Origin: Amphibalanus amphitrite
Lineage: Eukaryota > Arthropoda > Thecostraca > Balanomorpha > Balanidae
Assembly (NCBI RefSeq): GCF_019059575.1
Contig: NW_024882741.1
Coordinates: 62,001 to 126,000 of the forward strand
Length of the DNA: 64,000 nt
Direction of reading: 5' to 3'
Shown here in pieces: positions 11,591 to 24,526 of the stretch; positions within the stretch are counted from its first letter, which is position 1; each line of letters opens with the position of its first letter. The translations under genes were made by a program, and so were the position numbers. Below the pieces are notes generated by a model that worked only from the letters and a program-made list of their open reading frames with translations, was not told the DNA's origin and searched no databases.

Positions 11591-13229
11591 GGGTCAGCCG
11601 GTGACCGGCGCGGCCGCCCAGCGCGACTATCTGTCACCCCAACACCGGGCATCGGTCTGCCGCCTGTATAAGGTCGGAGCGATGCGTCGATACGGGCGGC
11701 GCCGACTCCTATCGGTGGCCGCTTCGTCGCACCGCGCCGGTCACGGCTATCACGGACATCGGGACGGTCCGACAACCGGCCGTGATGTTAACAATACCGC
11801 CACTCCCGCGCCGCCGACAGTCCGCCTGCCAGGATGGAGCCGTGCCCGACTGTGGGTTTACTGGAGCCAACTTGGGCAGGGCATGACAAAAAGTGGATTG
11901 GAAGGGTGTTGGGTGGCACCGTTTGAGGCAGAAAACTGTCGGATATGATAGAAAGTTGCGTAAAAACGAAAGGAACGGTCAGCGAACCGCGAAGGTGGCT
12001 GAGGGGAATGTTAATGAGAGGGAGGAAGAGATGTGGGTATTGGGTACGTTCATGCTAACAAAGCGGGCACTTTATGAAGAGGCAAATCAGTTGCAAATTA
12101 GGTGCATGTTTACCATGTTTCACCACGCAATATAGTTACAAAACGCTTAATGATAAAATAGATGAGCTAATGCTAAATAAAAACTACATTTTACATCCAT
12201 GTTAGGCTGCGCTTTTTGTTGTTGAGTTATCGGCCATTTTGTCATGCAGCTTTGGAAAATGCCGTTACAATGTCATGCATGCTTGCATTGAACATTGCAT
12301 GTCCAATAGTTGCCATTTGACAACCCAAAAGAAGCTACTCACGGTTTTCTTCACAAAATGGCGAATTGGCCAACTTAGGAGGGATTTACATTTTTAGTGC
12401 AAGCTGCTGATCTCAAACAAAGCAGTTTAATCGGAACGCCAAACGCGAGGGCCGGCATCTATTGGAACCTCTTACAATTGACTGCACGCATCATCGATTG
12501 ATGCTATCGGCAGTTTTTTCTCTTCAAGGAAAGGCTGGACCAAGATTTGGGTGTTTTTGAAAGAGTAACAGATTGAAAAGATAGTTCCTCATTGCTGATC
12601 GTCATTTCTATCTGCATAATCCAATAAATCTTTCATCATTTCGAACTAAATACGATTACTTCCTTATCTTATATAAATATGTTTTTAAACTTATTGAATG
12701 ATATGTTAGATGTGAGTGTTTTATTATCTTATGGAATTGGGAACCTTTATGACTGCTTTCCCTCACCAAAACTCCGTAAAATATCGTTCAGCCGGCTCCG
12801 ACTCCTGATTCAGTAGCGTATATTGCCATCTCCCTCTCGCTCCCGCTCCACTGTCTAGGACTACTCTGTCCGCCATTCCACCCCGAGACGGCCGCCCGGA
12901 ATGCTCTGTGACTTTACGGCACGTAAAAGCAGATTAGTGCTGTTGGCATGTGCCGCTCGGTATGGGGCCGAACGCCAGATTTGCATATCAAATGAGTTTA
13001 TTATGTCGGCCCTCACTCAGAAAGGCGCGGGGACTCGGTTAGACCTTCTCCTCTCCGATATGAAAATGGATTTTACTGCGGTTTGATAGAAACTGGACAA
13101 AAGCTGGATTGATGTAGATGGATGGTCTCGGATCCATTCACATCCATCAGAAGTGAAGCACTGTTGTGATACGTGAGCCAGCTCTGTATCTCTGGCGAGC
13201 ACCCAGGGAGCGCTGTCAAGAGTGCATTC

Positions 13230-13237
13230 GTGTTTAC
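13230..13237. repeat. Left target-site duplication of hAT-like element
   Basis: GTGTTTAC lies directly left of the inverted repeat and recurs exactly at 16008-16015 on the right. An 8-bp duplication is characteristic of hAT transposition. Confidence 0.85.
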
Positions 13238-14330
13238 TAGGGGTACCCATTTTTCCCGATTTTGGAAATTTGTGGGTGGGGGTGGTTTTTCCCATTATTT
13301 CGCGGCTCCTGATTCCAATGGTGCCAAAAATATTGAAATCAAAGGTGGTTTAGGGGTCGCGAATTGAGATTGAAATTTGCGTATTTACCTAGAAATATGC
13401 TTATTTTACGCTGATAGTAAATCGCAACGAAGGCAAACTTTTTGTTTCGAGAGTCGGGTAGAGGGGTCATTGAACGCTCCCTTTTCATCCAGATCGATGT
13501 GCTCTATCACGTGGTTACGGTTCAATGCTTTACTAGCGATCATTACAATGTCGATATTGTAACATTTGGTGAAAAGCGCCGGGATGTTTTGCTCCTGTTG
13601 CTGGTATCATTCTGGTCAGCGTGCAATCATTTTTGATATTTTCTTTGTGTGCTGCATTAGTGACCTTTGATGACCTTTGAGGTCAAACTAAAATGTGAAG
13701 TTTCAGTTGCCATATCTCAGTTCATGACAGGCTCTTTGTGTCCATTATACAATTCAAGTTTGTGCAAATTAGCTTAGGATACATCTGACAGATCATGGCT
13801 CCGAATGTATTTCAAACCATGTAATTCAAAAACGATCAAACCATTTCGACCGTATACTTCCACAAGAAACGCCGTCCTGTTCACTCACGGCTACGATGTA
13901 ATACACCTTTAGACAGGGTAGGATAAATACCTATGGGTGTTCTATACCAAAAAAAAATCAACTTCTGATCCAAAAACAGAAACTCCAAAGAGTCGATTCT
14001 ATCCATGCCCACCAACCATGTACCATTTCATTTCTTCAGTGGGGACATATACACACCGTTCATGTAAGAGTTTCCGATACACTCCGATCATTTACGAGTT
14101 CATATTAATTATTCGACGCGGGGGACTAGCCATGCGCTGATACGTGCACGGTTGATAGGTATGTGACGAAGAACTTTCACAGCTTCTGGCACAGATCACT
14201 TGTGATCTCAGGTAATTAGCGTCTGAATCTGAAGAACCTATAATGTAGCAGAAGATTTTCATCCTGCATGGGCCGTATGGTGGCACCAGGACGCATCATA
14301 TAAAGGAGTGTGCGTGTAAAGGCTGAACAC

Positions 14331-14651
14331 CTATCCGTGCTTCTATCCTCAGGATACTGAAGTCCTTCTCCTCCACGCCACAACCCCCTTCCGGGCTGGA
14401 CAGGCAACTTTATCTCATGCGGGCTGCTCCCTTGGAGCGGCACCGCTGCTCCCGAGGGAGCGCACCCCGTAGCCGGGTGCAGTGAGTGCCTTGGGGCTGG
14501 GTGGCCTGTCCTCTGGACGGGCTCAGCCCCGGCGACTCACTAGGGTGCCTGCCCAGACCAATGTCACCCCCTAATTCCTATCATCCTTCCGGCTCTGCAA
14601 TGGTCTTGTCGACCGAAAGCGCCTAACCCAACAAAAACAAAACAAACAAAA
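14331..14651 (+). mobile_element. Retroposon-like 3' tail repeat, copy 1 (inside the hAT-like element)
   Basis: About 320 bases are clearly homologous to 36081-36413. Shared blocks include CCTTCTCCTCCACGCC, GGGCTGGACAGGCA, GACGGGCTCAGCCCCGG, CACTAGGGTGCCTG and GACCGAAAG. It ends in CCTAACCCAACAAAAACAAA, an A-rich tail suggesting retrotransposition. It could be a SINE or the truncated 3' end of a LINE; no reverse transcriptase frame is present to decide. Confidence 0.65.
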
Positions 14652-15543
14652 AGGCTGAAGAGGAGGAGAATCAGGTCCGCCACCATAAGGTCCGTGGCCC
14701 ACCCACTGTGTCGGCCCCCAGGCAATGCCAAGAGTCAGTAAACGGTTCTGCCTCAGAGTTGGCTGAGTCGTTTAGACTTGGTACCTTCCTAATTCTCAGC
14801 TTTAGGCAATGCCATTCGACTTCAGTTCAGCACCATCTGAGGGTTTGGACTGGGCCTGTGACTTGTGAGTGCAGCGTAAGATCCGTTACTTTATCTTGCA
14901 AGGATACTTCTGAGTTCTGGCAGCGGCCATCACCAGGCACTAGTTCCATGGCATGGTATCTGCACCCGTCTCATGTCAACAGCTGCTTGTAGTGGCACAT
15001 GCCCAGAACTGGAGCCACGAGCAGTCGTGCACGCGTTCGGCCAGGCCAGTGCTGTCCGTCATCAGCAAGATTGCAAACATATTGTTTTCATAATGGGGTG
15101 AGGATGAAGTTCATTGTTCCTCTCCTCCTGTGATGTTCTCCGCCAGCTGTCTTTCCATATGCACAATCGCATTCTGTGTGTGGTTGTGGGTGTTTGTGGG
15201 GGAGGGGCAAAGCTACACTCAAGCACAGCGGTCACCCAAAGGCGCGGTGGTGTAAAGCTTTCGCCCCTCCCTCTGCCGTCTCTGCAACTCCGGGACTCGG
15301 GGAGGTCGTCTAGCGAATTGGAAAAGGTCATGCATACCGGCATATCTTAGTGCTGTTTTTATGTCTTTGTAGATATATTTGGTGCTCTATTTTACCGCTG
15401 CACGTCAAATATACAACTGAAGTAGTGTTGCACGGTGTCCAACAGTCATCAATACCACGACAAAACATTGGCTTTGCATATTTATAGTCGTTAAAATGAA
15501 GTCATTTTTCCAAGTAAAATTAAAACTTCCAATGCAAGCTCGC

Positions 15544-15960
15544 GACCCCTAAAAGTAGTCTCATATCGTTATTTCTGTCACTGCTAGATCCAGAACGGAG
15601 CAAAAAATGATAACATCAACCCCAAACTGTTGACATGGTAACCTTGTTCCAACATGAAATATTGCGAATTTGGTCGATTTTCCGTTAAAATTAACATTTT
15701 CATTTTGAATTCGTGACCCCTAGAAATCGTTTGGTTTCGTTATTTTTGGCACAGATGGAATAAGAATAGACCAAATAATGGAAAAATTGACTCCAACCTG
15801 TTCGCATGGCAACCTTGTTCCAAAATAAAATAACATTATTTTGGTCAATTTTTCGCTAAAATTGGCATTTTCATTTTGAATTCGCGACCCCTAGAAATCG
15901 TTTGATTTCGCTATTTTTGGCACAGATGGAATCATAATAGACCAAATAATGGGAAAATCC
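15544..15960. repeat. 171-bp subterminal tandem repeat of the hAT-like element
   Basis: Units start at the G of GACCCCTA at 15544, 15715 and 15886, exactly 171 bases apart. Later units share CTAGAAATCGTTTG, TTTTTGGCACAGATGGAAT and AGACCAAATAATGG. The third unit runs into the right inverted repeat. Subterminal repeats in hAT elements are often transposase-binding regions; that role is inference. Confidence 0.8.
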
Positions 15961-16007
15961 ACCCCCACCTAAAATTTGGAAAATTAACCCAAAAATGGGT
16001 ACCCCTA

Positions 16008-16015
16008 GTGTTTAC
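16008..16015. repeat. Right target-site duplication of hAT-like element
   Basis: GTGTTTAC here is the exact copy of 13230-13237. Confidence 0.85.
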
Positions 16016-19000
16016 ACTTCTGTTTATGTCTGGCTGCTTTATTGAGGCGGCAGCCGCGGCCGTCGGCGCGTTTTTACCTCTGAAACCGTTACACTCCATA
16101 TCGAAAGGTGTCCAGGAGGGCTGGTTGAAGGCATTGATTTACTGCTCAGCGGGTCTCTCAGAATCGGTATCGGCGCGTCGATTTATGGGGCTCGTCGTCA
16201 TTAGCACATTATTAGTGAACGGTGGACCACCTTCGTTGTAACTATGCCAAGTTTTTGTGGTGATTTTCAACCACGGAACCAGTGGCAGTGTGCCGATATT
16301 GTCGTGATAACTGCGATGCATGAGGGCTGCTCGGTGGGCTTTCTCGGGCTCGCCAAGTGCTGGTGATAACTGCCGATTCTTCCCGAGACGCTGCACCATC
16401 ATCTCCAGTGGCTGGTAATGCTCAAACAGCACGTACCGATAACGCACGGAAAGAAACTCACAGTAACTCAAAATGTTAGGTAAATGTGCTCAAAAATTCA
16501 AATCGTTCGGATAATCAGTGAAGCCGCAATGTCTGAGGAGGCACGAAGAAGAGAGAGACTTCAGAATCGGTATCAAAGTCAGACCAGTCCTCTGCTGTTC
16601 TATAGCTCAGCCCACAGGAACTGGGAATGGGCCTGTACCGGGTACCCGCTCCCAACATTGATGCCGGCGCGCAGTGTTCGGCTTTGGCGCGGTGCTCCCC
16701 ACTGGTCTTGGACTCTGAGACCGCACGGTCTGGAACGCTAAGGTTCTCGATGATCATGGACACTGGGACCCCGCTGGCCACCCACCTGAGACCCCGCTGG
16801 TCTGACCAGACCCTGGGTCACTCCCCGCAGACCCCAGTGACCGGCCACCGGCGCTCAGACCCGGCCCATCACGCTGCCCCTGTTATAGCTGTGGGTGGGC
16901 CGGCCCAGCCCACCCTACCAGGCCTATCGGAGCGCGCAGTGACCGACCGGGCCCCACAGGTGGCCCGCTCACTTTACAAGCTCCTGCTGGGGTTAATGTC
17001 AAATGACAATTGTTTAACGGCTATCTGGCAGACGCCGGTCGGTTATGGCAAATGCAGCGGTTCGGCTGGGGGAGTCGGTTTATTTGTATGCTGTAATTTA
17101 CGGCGCATTTTTCGGCAGGAATAAAAATGGTCGGAGCTTGACCATTTGAATTCAGTTCTTTTATATCGATGTTTCACCAGTTCGACCTTCGTTGAACCAA
17201 TACACTGACAGTGCCACTGACAGTCCCCAGATAAGCGGCGAACCTGGCACTGCCTTTACATTCCAGTTCCGACTTGCGTCATGGTACAGTAATTAATCAT
17301 ATCGGCGCGACTAATTGCGCCCGATACGGCGTGACTGTCTTCCCACGGTCCGCAAAAGGCAGTGATCGGGAGTGCGTGTCCTGAAACATTTACGATACTC
17401 TGGGGCCGTCAGCCGACGGCCTGCACAATCGAATCAAAACCAGATCAGCTGACACCGGGCCGAGCCATCGGCAGGGCTGCGGCCAATTAGGTACACGCAA
17501 TTAACAGTCTATGAAAGGTAATTACGAAATGAGATAGATGCCGGCGCTAACAGGATAATTGTTTGTACGGCAGAACCGTTTTACATACCTGATCAGGAAG
17601 CACCTCTATTTATAAATTTACGTGTTGGCGTGCATGTAAGGTATGCATATATAAACAAAGCCAGGTTCTCAGATGTAGAGCAGACAGAGAAGCACCTCTG
17701 CTCTCGTGTAATAATGCACTGGTTTTTATATCAGAGCCGGAATATTGAGGCATGATCAATGATCATGCGATCAATAACTTTTCCACATTTCCTTATCAGA
17801 AAATGTGCGCACATTTGTCACACATTGGTCACTGGCCAGCGTCACATTCCAGCAATTTGTGTATTTGTGAAGCCGCAACTACGCTGTTTGATGCTCGAGG
17901 ATTATTGTGTTAACCGTTAAATATTTATAATAACGGTTGCGCATAATCTATATATTTTTGTACTTATGCGTCGTTTATTATTTCTGTTTAGTTTGCTTTA
18001 AAAGGAACTGGAGATGTGCCCGGTGATGATGAAAATAAATATTAAATGAAACGAGTGCAGTATCATCGAATGATCCGCTAACAATGTCTTACCTACTGAC
18101 TGAAACGGAAAACGTCGATAGACACAGTATTGCAGGCTCAAAATACTTACATCGTGTTCCAAACGGTGCACGACATTTATCACAAGGTGAAATCGAACAG
18201 CACACCTGAAAAGCTAAGTAAAAGAACTTAATGGACCTGCTAAATTAATATGACATGACATCATTTAATGACGACTTCAGGAAACTCTTATCAACACAGA
18301 TGTCTTTTCCTCGAGCACCTATGTAATGCACGTGCACACAGGGGTAATCATCGATCAGTGATAGTAAAAAAGACAGGAAAACTGCTTCCAAGCAGGACGT
18401 CCTTAGGTGCCAATCACCAGACGGCAATGATAACGGGTCTTCGTTTCGACGCTTCTCTTCAATGGATGTGAACATAAAGGCGCATTCGCACTCACAATAT
18501 TTGGCACTTACTCGTGCACTCGCCCCACCACATTAGAAAGAACAGTCATTCCACTCCAGTTTATTTCAGTTCAATACCCAACAGAAGTGCATTCCAGTGC
18601 TAATCCCATCGGATTCACCGCAAAGCTACTTACCAAACAAACAGCTTGGAGTAGGTGACCATACAATCTCATTGCTCTGAAATGCGAGATAATGTTCCTT
18701 TCTGTGCATCCGCATTTCACTTTGAGCTCTACTCGTATCTGGATCGCTGCGCTGTCCAGTGGGTACTCAGCGTGTCAGCTTGGTCCCTGACGGCTTATCT
18801 AATCGTACGAGCCATGTTTGGTCTCTGAGTAATTAAATGCGTGCTGCTGGACAATCCGATACTGGAGCGGATACACTTCAGATCGGTATCTCGCAGTTGT
18901 AAACTGGCGCTGGGATAGAGATAAGCGGAAGGTCGGTTGAAATGGGACGAAAATGAAACGGAATGGAATGGGAAGGAATGGGCGAGCGAGGATAAGAGGA

Positions 19001-19232
19001 TGCTTGATACGAGGATAAGAAGAAAGCGGCATAACCCGTGGAGTTTGCAATTAAGACGCTGGATGACCTTTGTTATTATTATTCTGTTTTTTTGGTTTGG
19101 CTGCAGAAATGCAAGTGTGAGACTGTAAGGCACATTTAGGATACTGTTTCTGCTGTATCCAGCTGCTCAGCACAGCTGCTAGAACAATGAAATGAAATCA
19201 AATGTACGTATTGCTGCCTGCTGGAATTGTGG

Positions 19233-19619
19233 CTATGTGAAAAATGTCAAAAATACAAATGATAGGTGTGAGGCACAGCTAGTGCGTAGCACACCAACCC
19301 TGGATGACTTCATTGTTTTGATCTCCGTCTCGCCTGTCCCTCTGTTCTGACAGATGTTGAGTAACGTTGTGCCGCCTCTGCAGAATGTATCGTATCTCCC
19401 CAGCTCACGGGGCGTGTGGAGCCGGGCACCGTAGGTGTTGGACGTCCCGATATTAGACGGATGTAGCAGCTCGGTGATGTCATTTTCAGTGATTGGTCGA
19501 ACCACTACGCAGCTCCGGTCGTCCGAAACCGCGCAGAAAAACCCATCAACACTGATTACAGGGAGCAATAAGCTATTGCCAGTATTATATATGTGCTTGC
19601 AGGTATAGACAATTATCAA
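19233..19619 (-). CDS. Doubtful open frame, possible exon of an unknown gene
   Basis: A 128-residue frame whose middle part (about residues 20-95) has a mixed, protein-like composition with several Cys, Asp, Glu and Arg, unlike the AT-rich frames around it. A possible splice acceptor (a CTCCCTGTAATCAG context) precedes that part on the minus strand. I recognise no domain and see no strong donor at its end. It may be chance. No neighbouring gene gives context. Confidence 0.13.
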   Translation of the reverse strand: MIIVYTCKHIYNTGNSLLLPVISVDGFFCAVSDDRSCVVVRPITENDITELLHPSNIGTSNTYGARLHTPRELGRYDTFCRGGTTLLNICQNRGTGETEIKTMKSSRVGVLRTSCASHLSFVFLTFFT

Positions 19620-22600
19620 ACTTGCTGATATACTCTATCATATTATTATAAAACATTGGCATCTTATCGGTATAGCTTACGTGCCTGAAATACCTAGGCC
19701 ACATTACTTGATTTCAACTTTGGTTTTATTTGAACAATCAACATGGCCATAACTTTTGTGTTCAAATAGCTTTATTCGGATTACAGCGTTTAATTGGGCC
19801 GTCTCATTGTTATATTATTATCGACAATCGATCACGCTAAGTCTGACTGACTTGAGACTGACAACTGTCTTCAAGAGATGATGTCAGTGAATGAAATATG
19901 TTCAAATGTAGACACATGATGAACGTTACCAAGACGCTCACTCGAGGAGTCGAGAAACATCAAAAACATATAGGCAAACGGGTTAACGACTATATGTGCT
20001 TGATTAATTCGCTGCTGCTTGCAAGTGACTCATCGTCAGAAAAGCTAAATTTGATGAAAATTATGCTTAATTGTTCACCCATGGGCATGCAATTGCAAGG
20101 CCCTGAATATATTTGCCAGATTAGCGCGAGTATGCGGACACAGTGTGCAGCTTTAGCAGTAACGGTCAAGTCTTCCTAAAAATACATAGTTGTGATTGGA
20201 GGCGAATGCCGCGCGGTGGGTGCGTGACTTGTGACAAATAGCCGGCTGTAGCTGATAGATAGGGAGTCGGGTCGTCTTCGTTATTGTTCCGGGAAATAAT
20301 GACAGACTGGCTGGACCGGTAGTCACCATTGCAGTTGTTTGTTGATGTGACAGACTCAATAATTCATTTTAGACTATGTTTCACTTATAGCTGAACAATA
20401 GTTGATTGCTAAAATGACTGATTGCAGTTGGTTGAATATGATATATTTAGTGTAAGCAGAGAAAATAAGTTTGTAATTGTAAGTAATATATTTACTAATA
20501 ATAGGTACCAAAAGGTGAAATATATCTTTTAATCCACCGTAAAACTATCTCTTCAAAATTGTATGTGATCACAGCAAAGCTTTCAAATGCAACCGAAGTA
20601 AATAATGCTTCAAATCGCTGATGCTAGCGCGCATGGATCGTTTTCATTTCATGCTCCTTACATTCTCAATCTTACTACCAACTATGTATTATATGCTGCT
20701 ACACAATCAAACTCTTCGTCAAAACAAAAGCACATAATGCTGAATCCTAAACCGATCCATACCGTATGACCTTTATACCGAATGATTCTTCGGAAGACAA
20801 ACAAGGAAACACGAAGGCAAGCAAAACCTGATCGTAAAAAGAGACACTCCGCAAAACATGGCGACCGCAGGAGCAGAAAGAACCTGTAAGAGAACCATTG
20901 GAACCAACGTCGAGTTCTAAGCCCAAGAAGTATAGACAGGCTGATGTTGACAGTATGATGCATGAAAATTCCTCCACGAATTCCGATGCAATCTACTGCT
21001 GAGACCATATGCAATCAACAATCACAGACACACATACACACAGATACGCATCGGAGATATCCGGAGCCGGGAGTACCCGATACCTGTCATCTGCAGACAC
21101 GACTCCGGCAGCGTCCCGTCCGCCCGTCCACAGCCCGCTCGGCAATTGATTATACAATCCATTACGGAGCGACGGGCTGTCGCCAGCGTATGAAGGGCGC
21201 CGGCCAGCCAGGCTGCTTGGAAAACATGAGGGGCGGGCTGACCCGTGCGCCGCGCTGCATGCACTGCTCCACTGAGGGGAGGAGGAAGGGGGTGGGGCGG
21301 GGCAGTGCGCCCCTCCACCCCTGCGCCACCGGGCCTGCTATGAATAGTGAACGAATACCACATCAGGTCAGCTCGCCGGGCGTGGTATTTATGGCTGGAT
21401 GTCCATTCTTTAGCCTGGAATTGGACGGCTGAGGATTTACCGGGTCATTGGACAAATGGCCCGTTTACCACGCGCCGCTATGCATAGCTGCATCTCATAT
21501 GAAAGTGAAGACGGATTTATCTCAGTTTAGGCTTACTCGGTAGTCGGTAGTATGTTGGTGTCTGACATGGCTGCAGATGAAGCTTGTCAGGGCTGGGGAT
21601 ATTTTATCATTCAGCCACCCCCTGGTGAGACAGATTTGAATCTGATCTATGAGTAGCTGGGGTGGCGTGCACCCATTGCTCTAAATATGCATGGGAAAGG
21701 GTTCACCCGTTTCCGGTATCACTGCTTGCGATGGTACTGAAATATATCAGACAAATCGATCTCCATTGCCAAGCAAGAAGCAGTGTCATTTATAACGCAT
21801 TTAGTATATTGATCTGGGTGCAAAATGGGTGCAGTTGCCTTGTAAAAATTCGTACTCACGTGACGTAAGGTTGTAACGCGACCCCCTGACGTCATAGGAG
21901 CAGGGTGTACACTTGCGGTCGTACCATTATCTGCAGATCATCCATGCAACGTTCGAAACTGTCGTTTGTCAATCCGTTCAAGCCATTGTAATCTTGTCGC
22001 TAAGCTGGCACTAACGGAGGGTCATGGGGCTTGCTGCCAAAGCATCCGTCTGAGAATGGGCACGTGCAGCAGCCAAAGCCTTCCGTTTACGTTCAAGCCA
22101 CATTGAATGACACGAAAGTTCAATTTCATTACCTCGGCCACGTGCCGTTTGCCGAGCCTTGGTGCTGTTACGGGGATGACTGACTCAAAACAACATCTTT
22201 ACACCATCAACAGATAACTGTTTCTCCTTTTTAAGAACGTTCATTCGACGGAATTAGTTTTCCTGAGTAGCTTGATGTGTATGGGACTTATGACATCTAT
22301 TAATTTATGCGTCGTGGTTACTTACTTAGAATTTTTATTTATTTATTCTAGCACTGCAAGGATAAACAATGACATGCAGCAAGAAGGATGACGACCACGT
22401 ATTCTCCTTTCCACTTCACACTTGATGTTCTGGGGATGGGGATTGGACTTATTAAGCTGAAGAATAGACATGAAGCTTCGATCGCTTATCAATTCATAGA
22501 TTTGGGTACACGTAGTTAGGATTTCAAATGACCTTTTCCTTCGAGAATTAATTGGAAATGCAATAAAAAGCAAATATTATGATTTGGGTACACCACCTTA

Positions 22601-22857
22601 TCACTAGTACAGCTACAATAGTCACTGGTGACTGCTGGTGCCATCACCAATACAGTGACCAACGACTGGTCGCTAAGGAGGCAAGCTGGCTCACACGACA
22701 TCTGCCAGTCATTACGCCTTCATTCCTGATGAAATCCCCCGCCTCTGCCAGGCTGGAGCGCGCTGAGAGGGGCGACTGGCCTCTGTACCCGCAGGCACTC
22801 GCCGCCGGCAGCCACGACCCAACTCTCGCTCAGTTGCACGCCTGTTAGTCACAGCCG

Positions 22858-23110
22858 TATAAAATGCAAACAGACGCTGACCGCGGAGCGTGTCAGAGCG
22901 TCGGCCGGCGCTCCATCGGCGTCTGAGAACACTCGAAGTCCACCGTCCGGACGGAGTGACCGGCCGCGAGAGCCAGTGGCGGCGCTGAGCACCCTTCAGC
23001 GCGGTGACCGGGCCGGCGCGGTGACTGGCGCCGCTGCACAGCCGCTCCGCCGACCAGGATTACCGCTCGGCGCCGCCGCGGAAGGCCCTTCAGAGGGCGA
23101 TTTTCTCCCC
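22858..23110 (+). promoter_or_regulatory. Possible TATA promoter with GC/CpG-rich downstream block
   Basis: TATAAAA at 22858-22864 is followed by a strongly CpG-rich block of about 220 bases, with a TCAG initiator-like sequence at about 22893. The TATA-to-TCAG spacing of about 37 bases is somewhat long. No coding exon follows before the TTAA element at 23330, so any transcript would need a 5' non-coding exon. Weak call. Confidence 0.25.
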
Positions 23111-23329
23111 TCGACTTCGCACAGTAGCCGGTTTAGGCTCATCGGCTGCTGAATAGGCAGCCCTATTAAGCCGGATCCCCAGCGCTTGATGCACGAAATG
23201 ACAATCAGTGGTTTTCAATGGGTGCCGGTGTTATCAGTAAAAACACGGTGACTTTGATAATGGCATTGCAAGTCATAAACAGCTGAAGTCTTTGAACGTT
23301 GCGACAATGCCAAATTATCATGGAGCAAT

Positions 23330-24526
23330 TTAACCCGCGCCCTGCTGGGGGGGGTGTTTGAACACCCCCCCTTGTGGTTTTTCGCGAATATCTCAAAAAC
23401 GGCGGCGCGGAGCGCCGCCGTTTTTGGTACACCTTATCCTACATCAATTCTACACATGTTGTGAAAATTTCAGACCAAGGTCATTCAAGGTCAGGTCACC
23501 AGGTCACTTGAAGTGACCTCACCTCATAAAAAGTTTCAATGTCTGTCATAGCTACACCGAGTGACCGATCGCTTTGAAACTTTCAGCGATTGCTAAGAGC
23601 AATAGCATGTACAAAATGTATATCTCAGAATTTTGATATCGATGACCTAAGGTCAGGTCAATTTTGCGACCTCCCCATTATAAGTCAATGGGAGAAAATT
23701 GAAATGCGCCTCTTTTGGACGAAAGACATTATAAACACTCCCAAACACTGAATTACAAGTGGTTTAGACACACTGAACATGAAAATGGTGTCCGTGACCC
23801 CTGTTTATGCCCTGAGGTCATCTTAGGTCACGAATGGTATCTAACAGTTTTTCGCAAATAACTTTTGATAGAGGCATGCTAGAGCGATGAAAACGCCTTA
23901 GATGTGTTCAGCTCGACGATACGGATCGACTGATATGCAACATGACCCTTTCCGGTCAGGTCATGACCTTGACCTGAGGTCAAATTTTCAAAATGACCTT
24001 TCAAGGTCAAGTTATAGTTCATTCGATGCGTCTTGACGAGAGGAACACGATACCGGTAAAAGTAAGCTCGTACAAGGCTTGGGTCAAAAGTTATTGCAGA
24101 AAAACTGTTTCCGAAAAAATCGGCTATTTTTGCAGTTTTTGCCCCCTGCAGGCAAAACCGTTGACGTTAGGTCAAATCTGAGAAAATTACTCAGAAAGGG
24201 CGTTAATAGGGCTATCGAATGCGCTTTTCCGCGGCGCTGTAGCTCTATTGGTTCCCGAGTTATGCGTTGGCTTCTTGGAAATTGTCGACATTCGACCTGG
24301 AAATCGGCGAAATTTTGCCTTTAATGACCTCTGGTGACCTGACCTTTGACCTGACCAAAAAATTGACCGAAGTGATTTCGTCATTATTTTTGACGCTCTT
24401 TCGAACGCCGCCTTCCGCGTTTCGCTACGTGGCCCAGGAGCCGAGTTAGAAGGGGGGGTGTTCAAACACCCCCCCCCCCCCCAGCAGGGCGTGGAAATCC
24501 AGGACCCCCAGCCGGGCGCGGGTTAA
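23330..24526 (+). mobile_element. TTAA-flanked piggyBac-like non-autonomous element, copy C (mosaic)
   Basis: The 1197-bp unit is bounded by TTAA. The left end is CCCGCGCCCTGCTGGGG and the right end carries CCCCCAGCCGGGCGCGGG. Both ends carry a G-tract hairpin with a TGTTTGAACA/TGTTCAAACA core. The left 100 bases match A and B, including the GC hairpin at 23401-23419. The interior (TATATCTCAGAATTTTGAT, TAAGTCAATGGGAG, GATATGCAACATGACC) matches copies E and G. AGGTCA and TGACC half-sites are frequent. I found no exact TGACGTCA, unlike the other copies. Confidence 0.85.

Larger units (their letters stand above)
8245..13229. other. Intergenic; no gene recognised, two minisatellites
   Basis: About 5 kb without a recognisable gene. 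It contains a 12-bp tandem repeat (about 10255-10330) and a 33-bp tandem repeat (11447-11590). GC-rich islands at 10700-10960 and 11590-11870 give long frames on both strands but no domain. Short frames at 8743-9072 and 9732-10257 look like shadows of GC-rich sequence. Confidence 0.5.
13238..16007. mobile_element. hAT-like non-autonomous DNA transposon (2.77 kb)
   Basis: The ends form an inverted repeat that is perfect for 17 bases (TAGGGGTACCCATTTTT). It stays recognisable for about 60 bases, including a shared GGTGGGGGTGG block. It is flanked by the exact 8-bp duplication GTGTTTAC. Together these fit the hAT superfamily. Near the right end a 171-bp unit is repeated three times, and a related CGCGACCCCTA block occurs in reverse near the left end (about 13346). 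The interior shows no transposase frame and carries a retroposon-like tail (14331-14651) as a probable later insertion. It is likely mobilised in trans, if at all. Confidence 0.85.
16016..23329. other. Intergenic; no gene recognised
   Basis: This is 7.3 kb with no recognisable domain or splice-supported exon. GC-rich patches at 16620-16930, 21100-21320 and 22740-23110 give frames on both strands. A 110-residue minus-strand frame (16139-16471) and a 128-residue minus-strand frame (19233-19619) look somewhat coding-like but match nothing I know. A TATA-like box lies at 22858. Confidence 0.5.

Noticed and set aside
11303-11948. 122- and 168-residue frames
   Set aside because: They are kept open by a 33-bp minisatellite whose unit is a multiple of three.
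16139-16471. 110-residue minus-strand frame next to the hAT-like element
   Set aside because: Somewhat coding-like but with no known domain; not a hAT transposase and outside the element ends.
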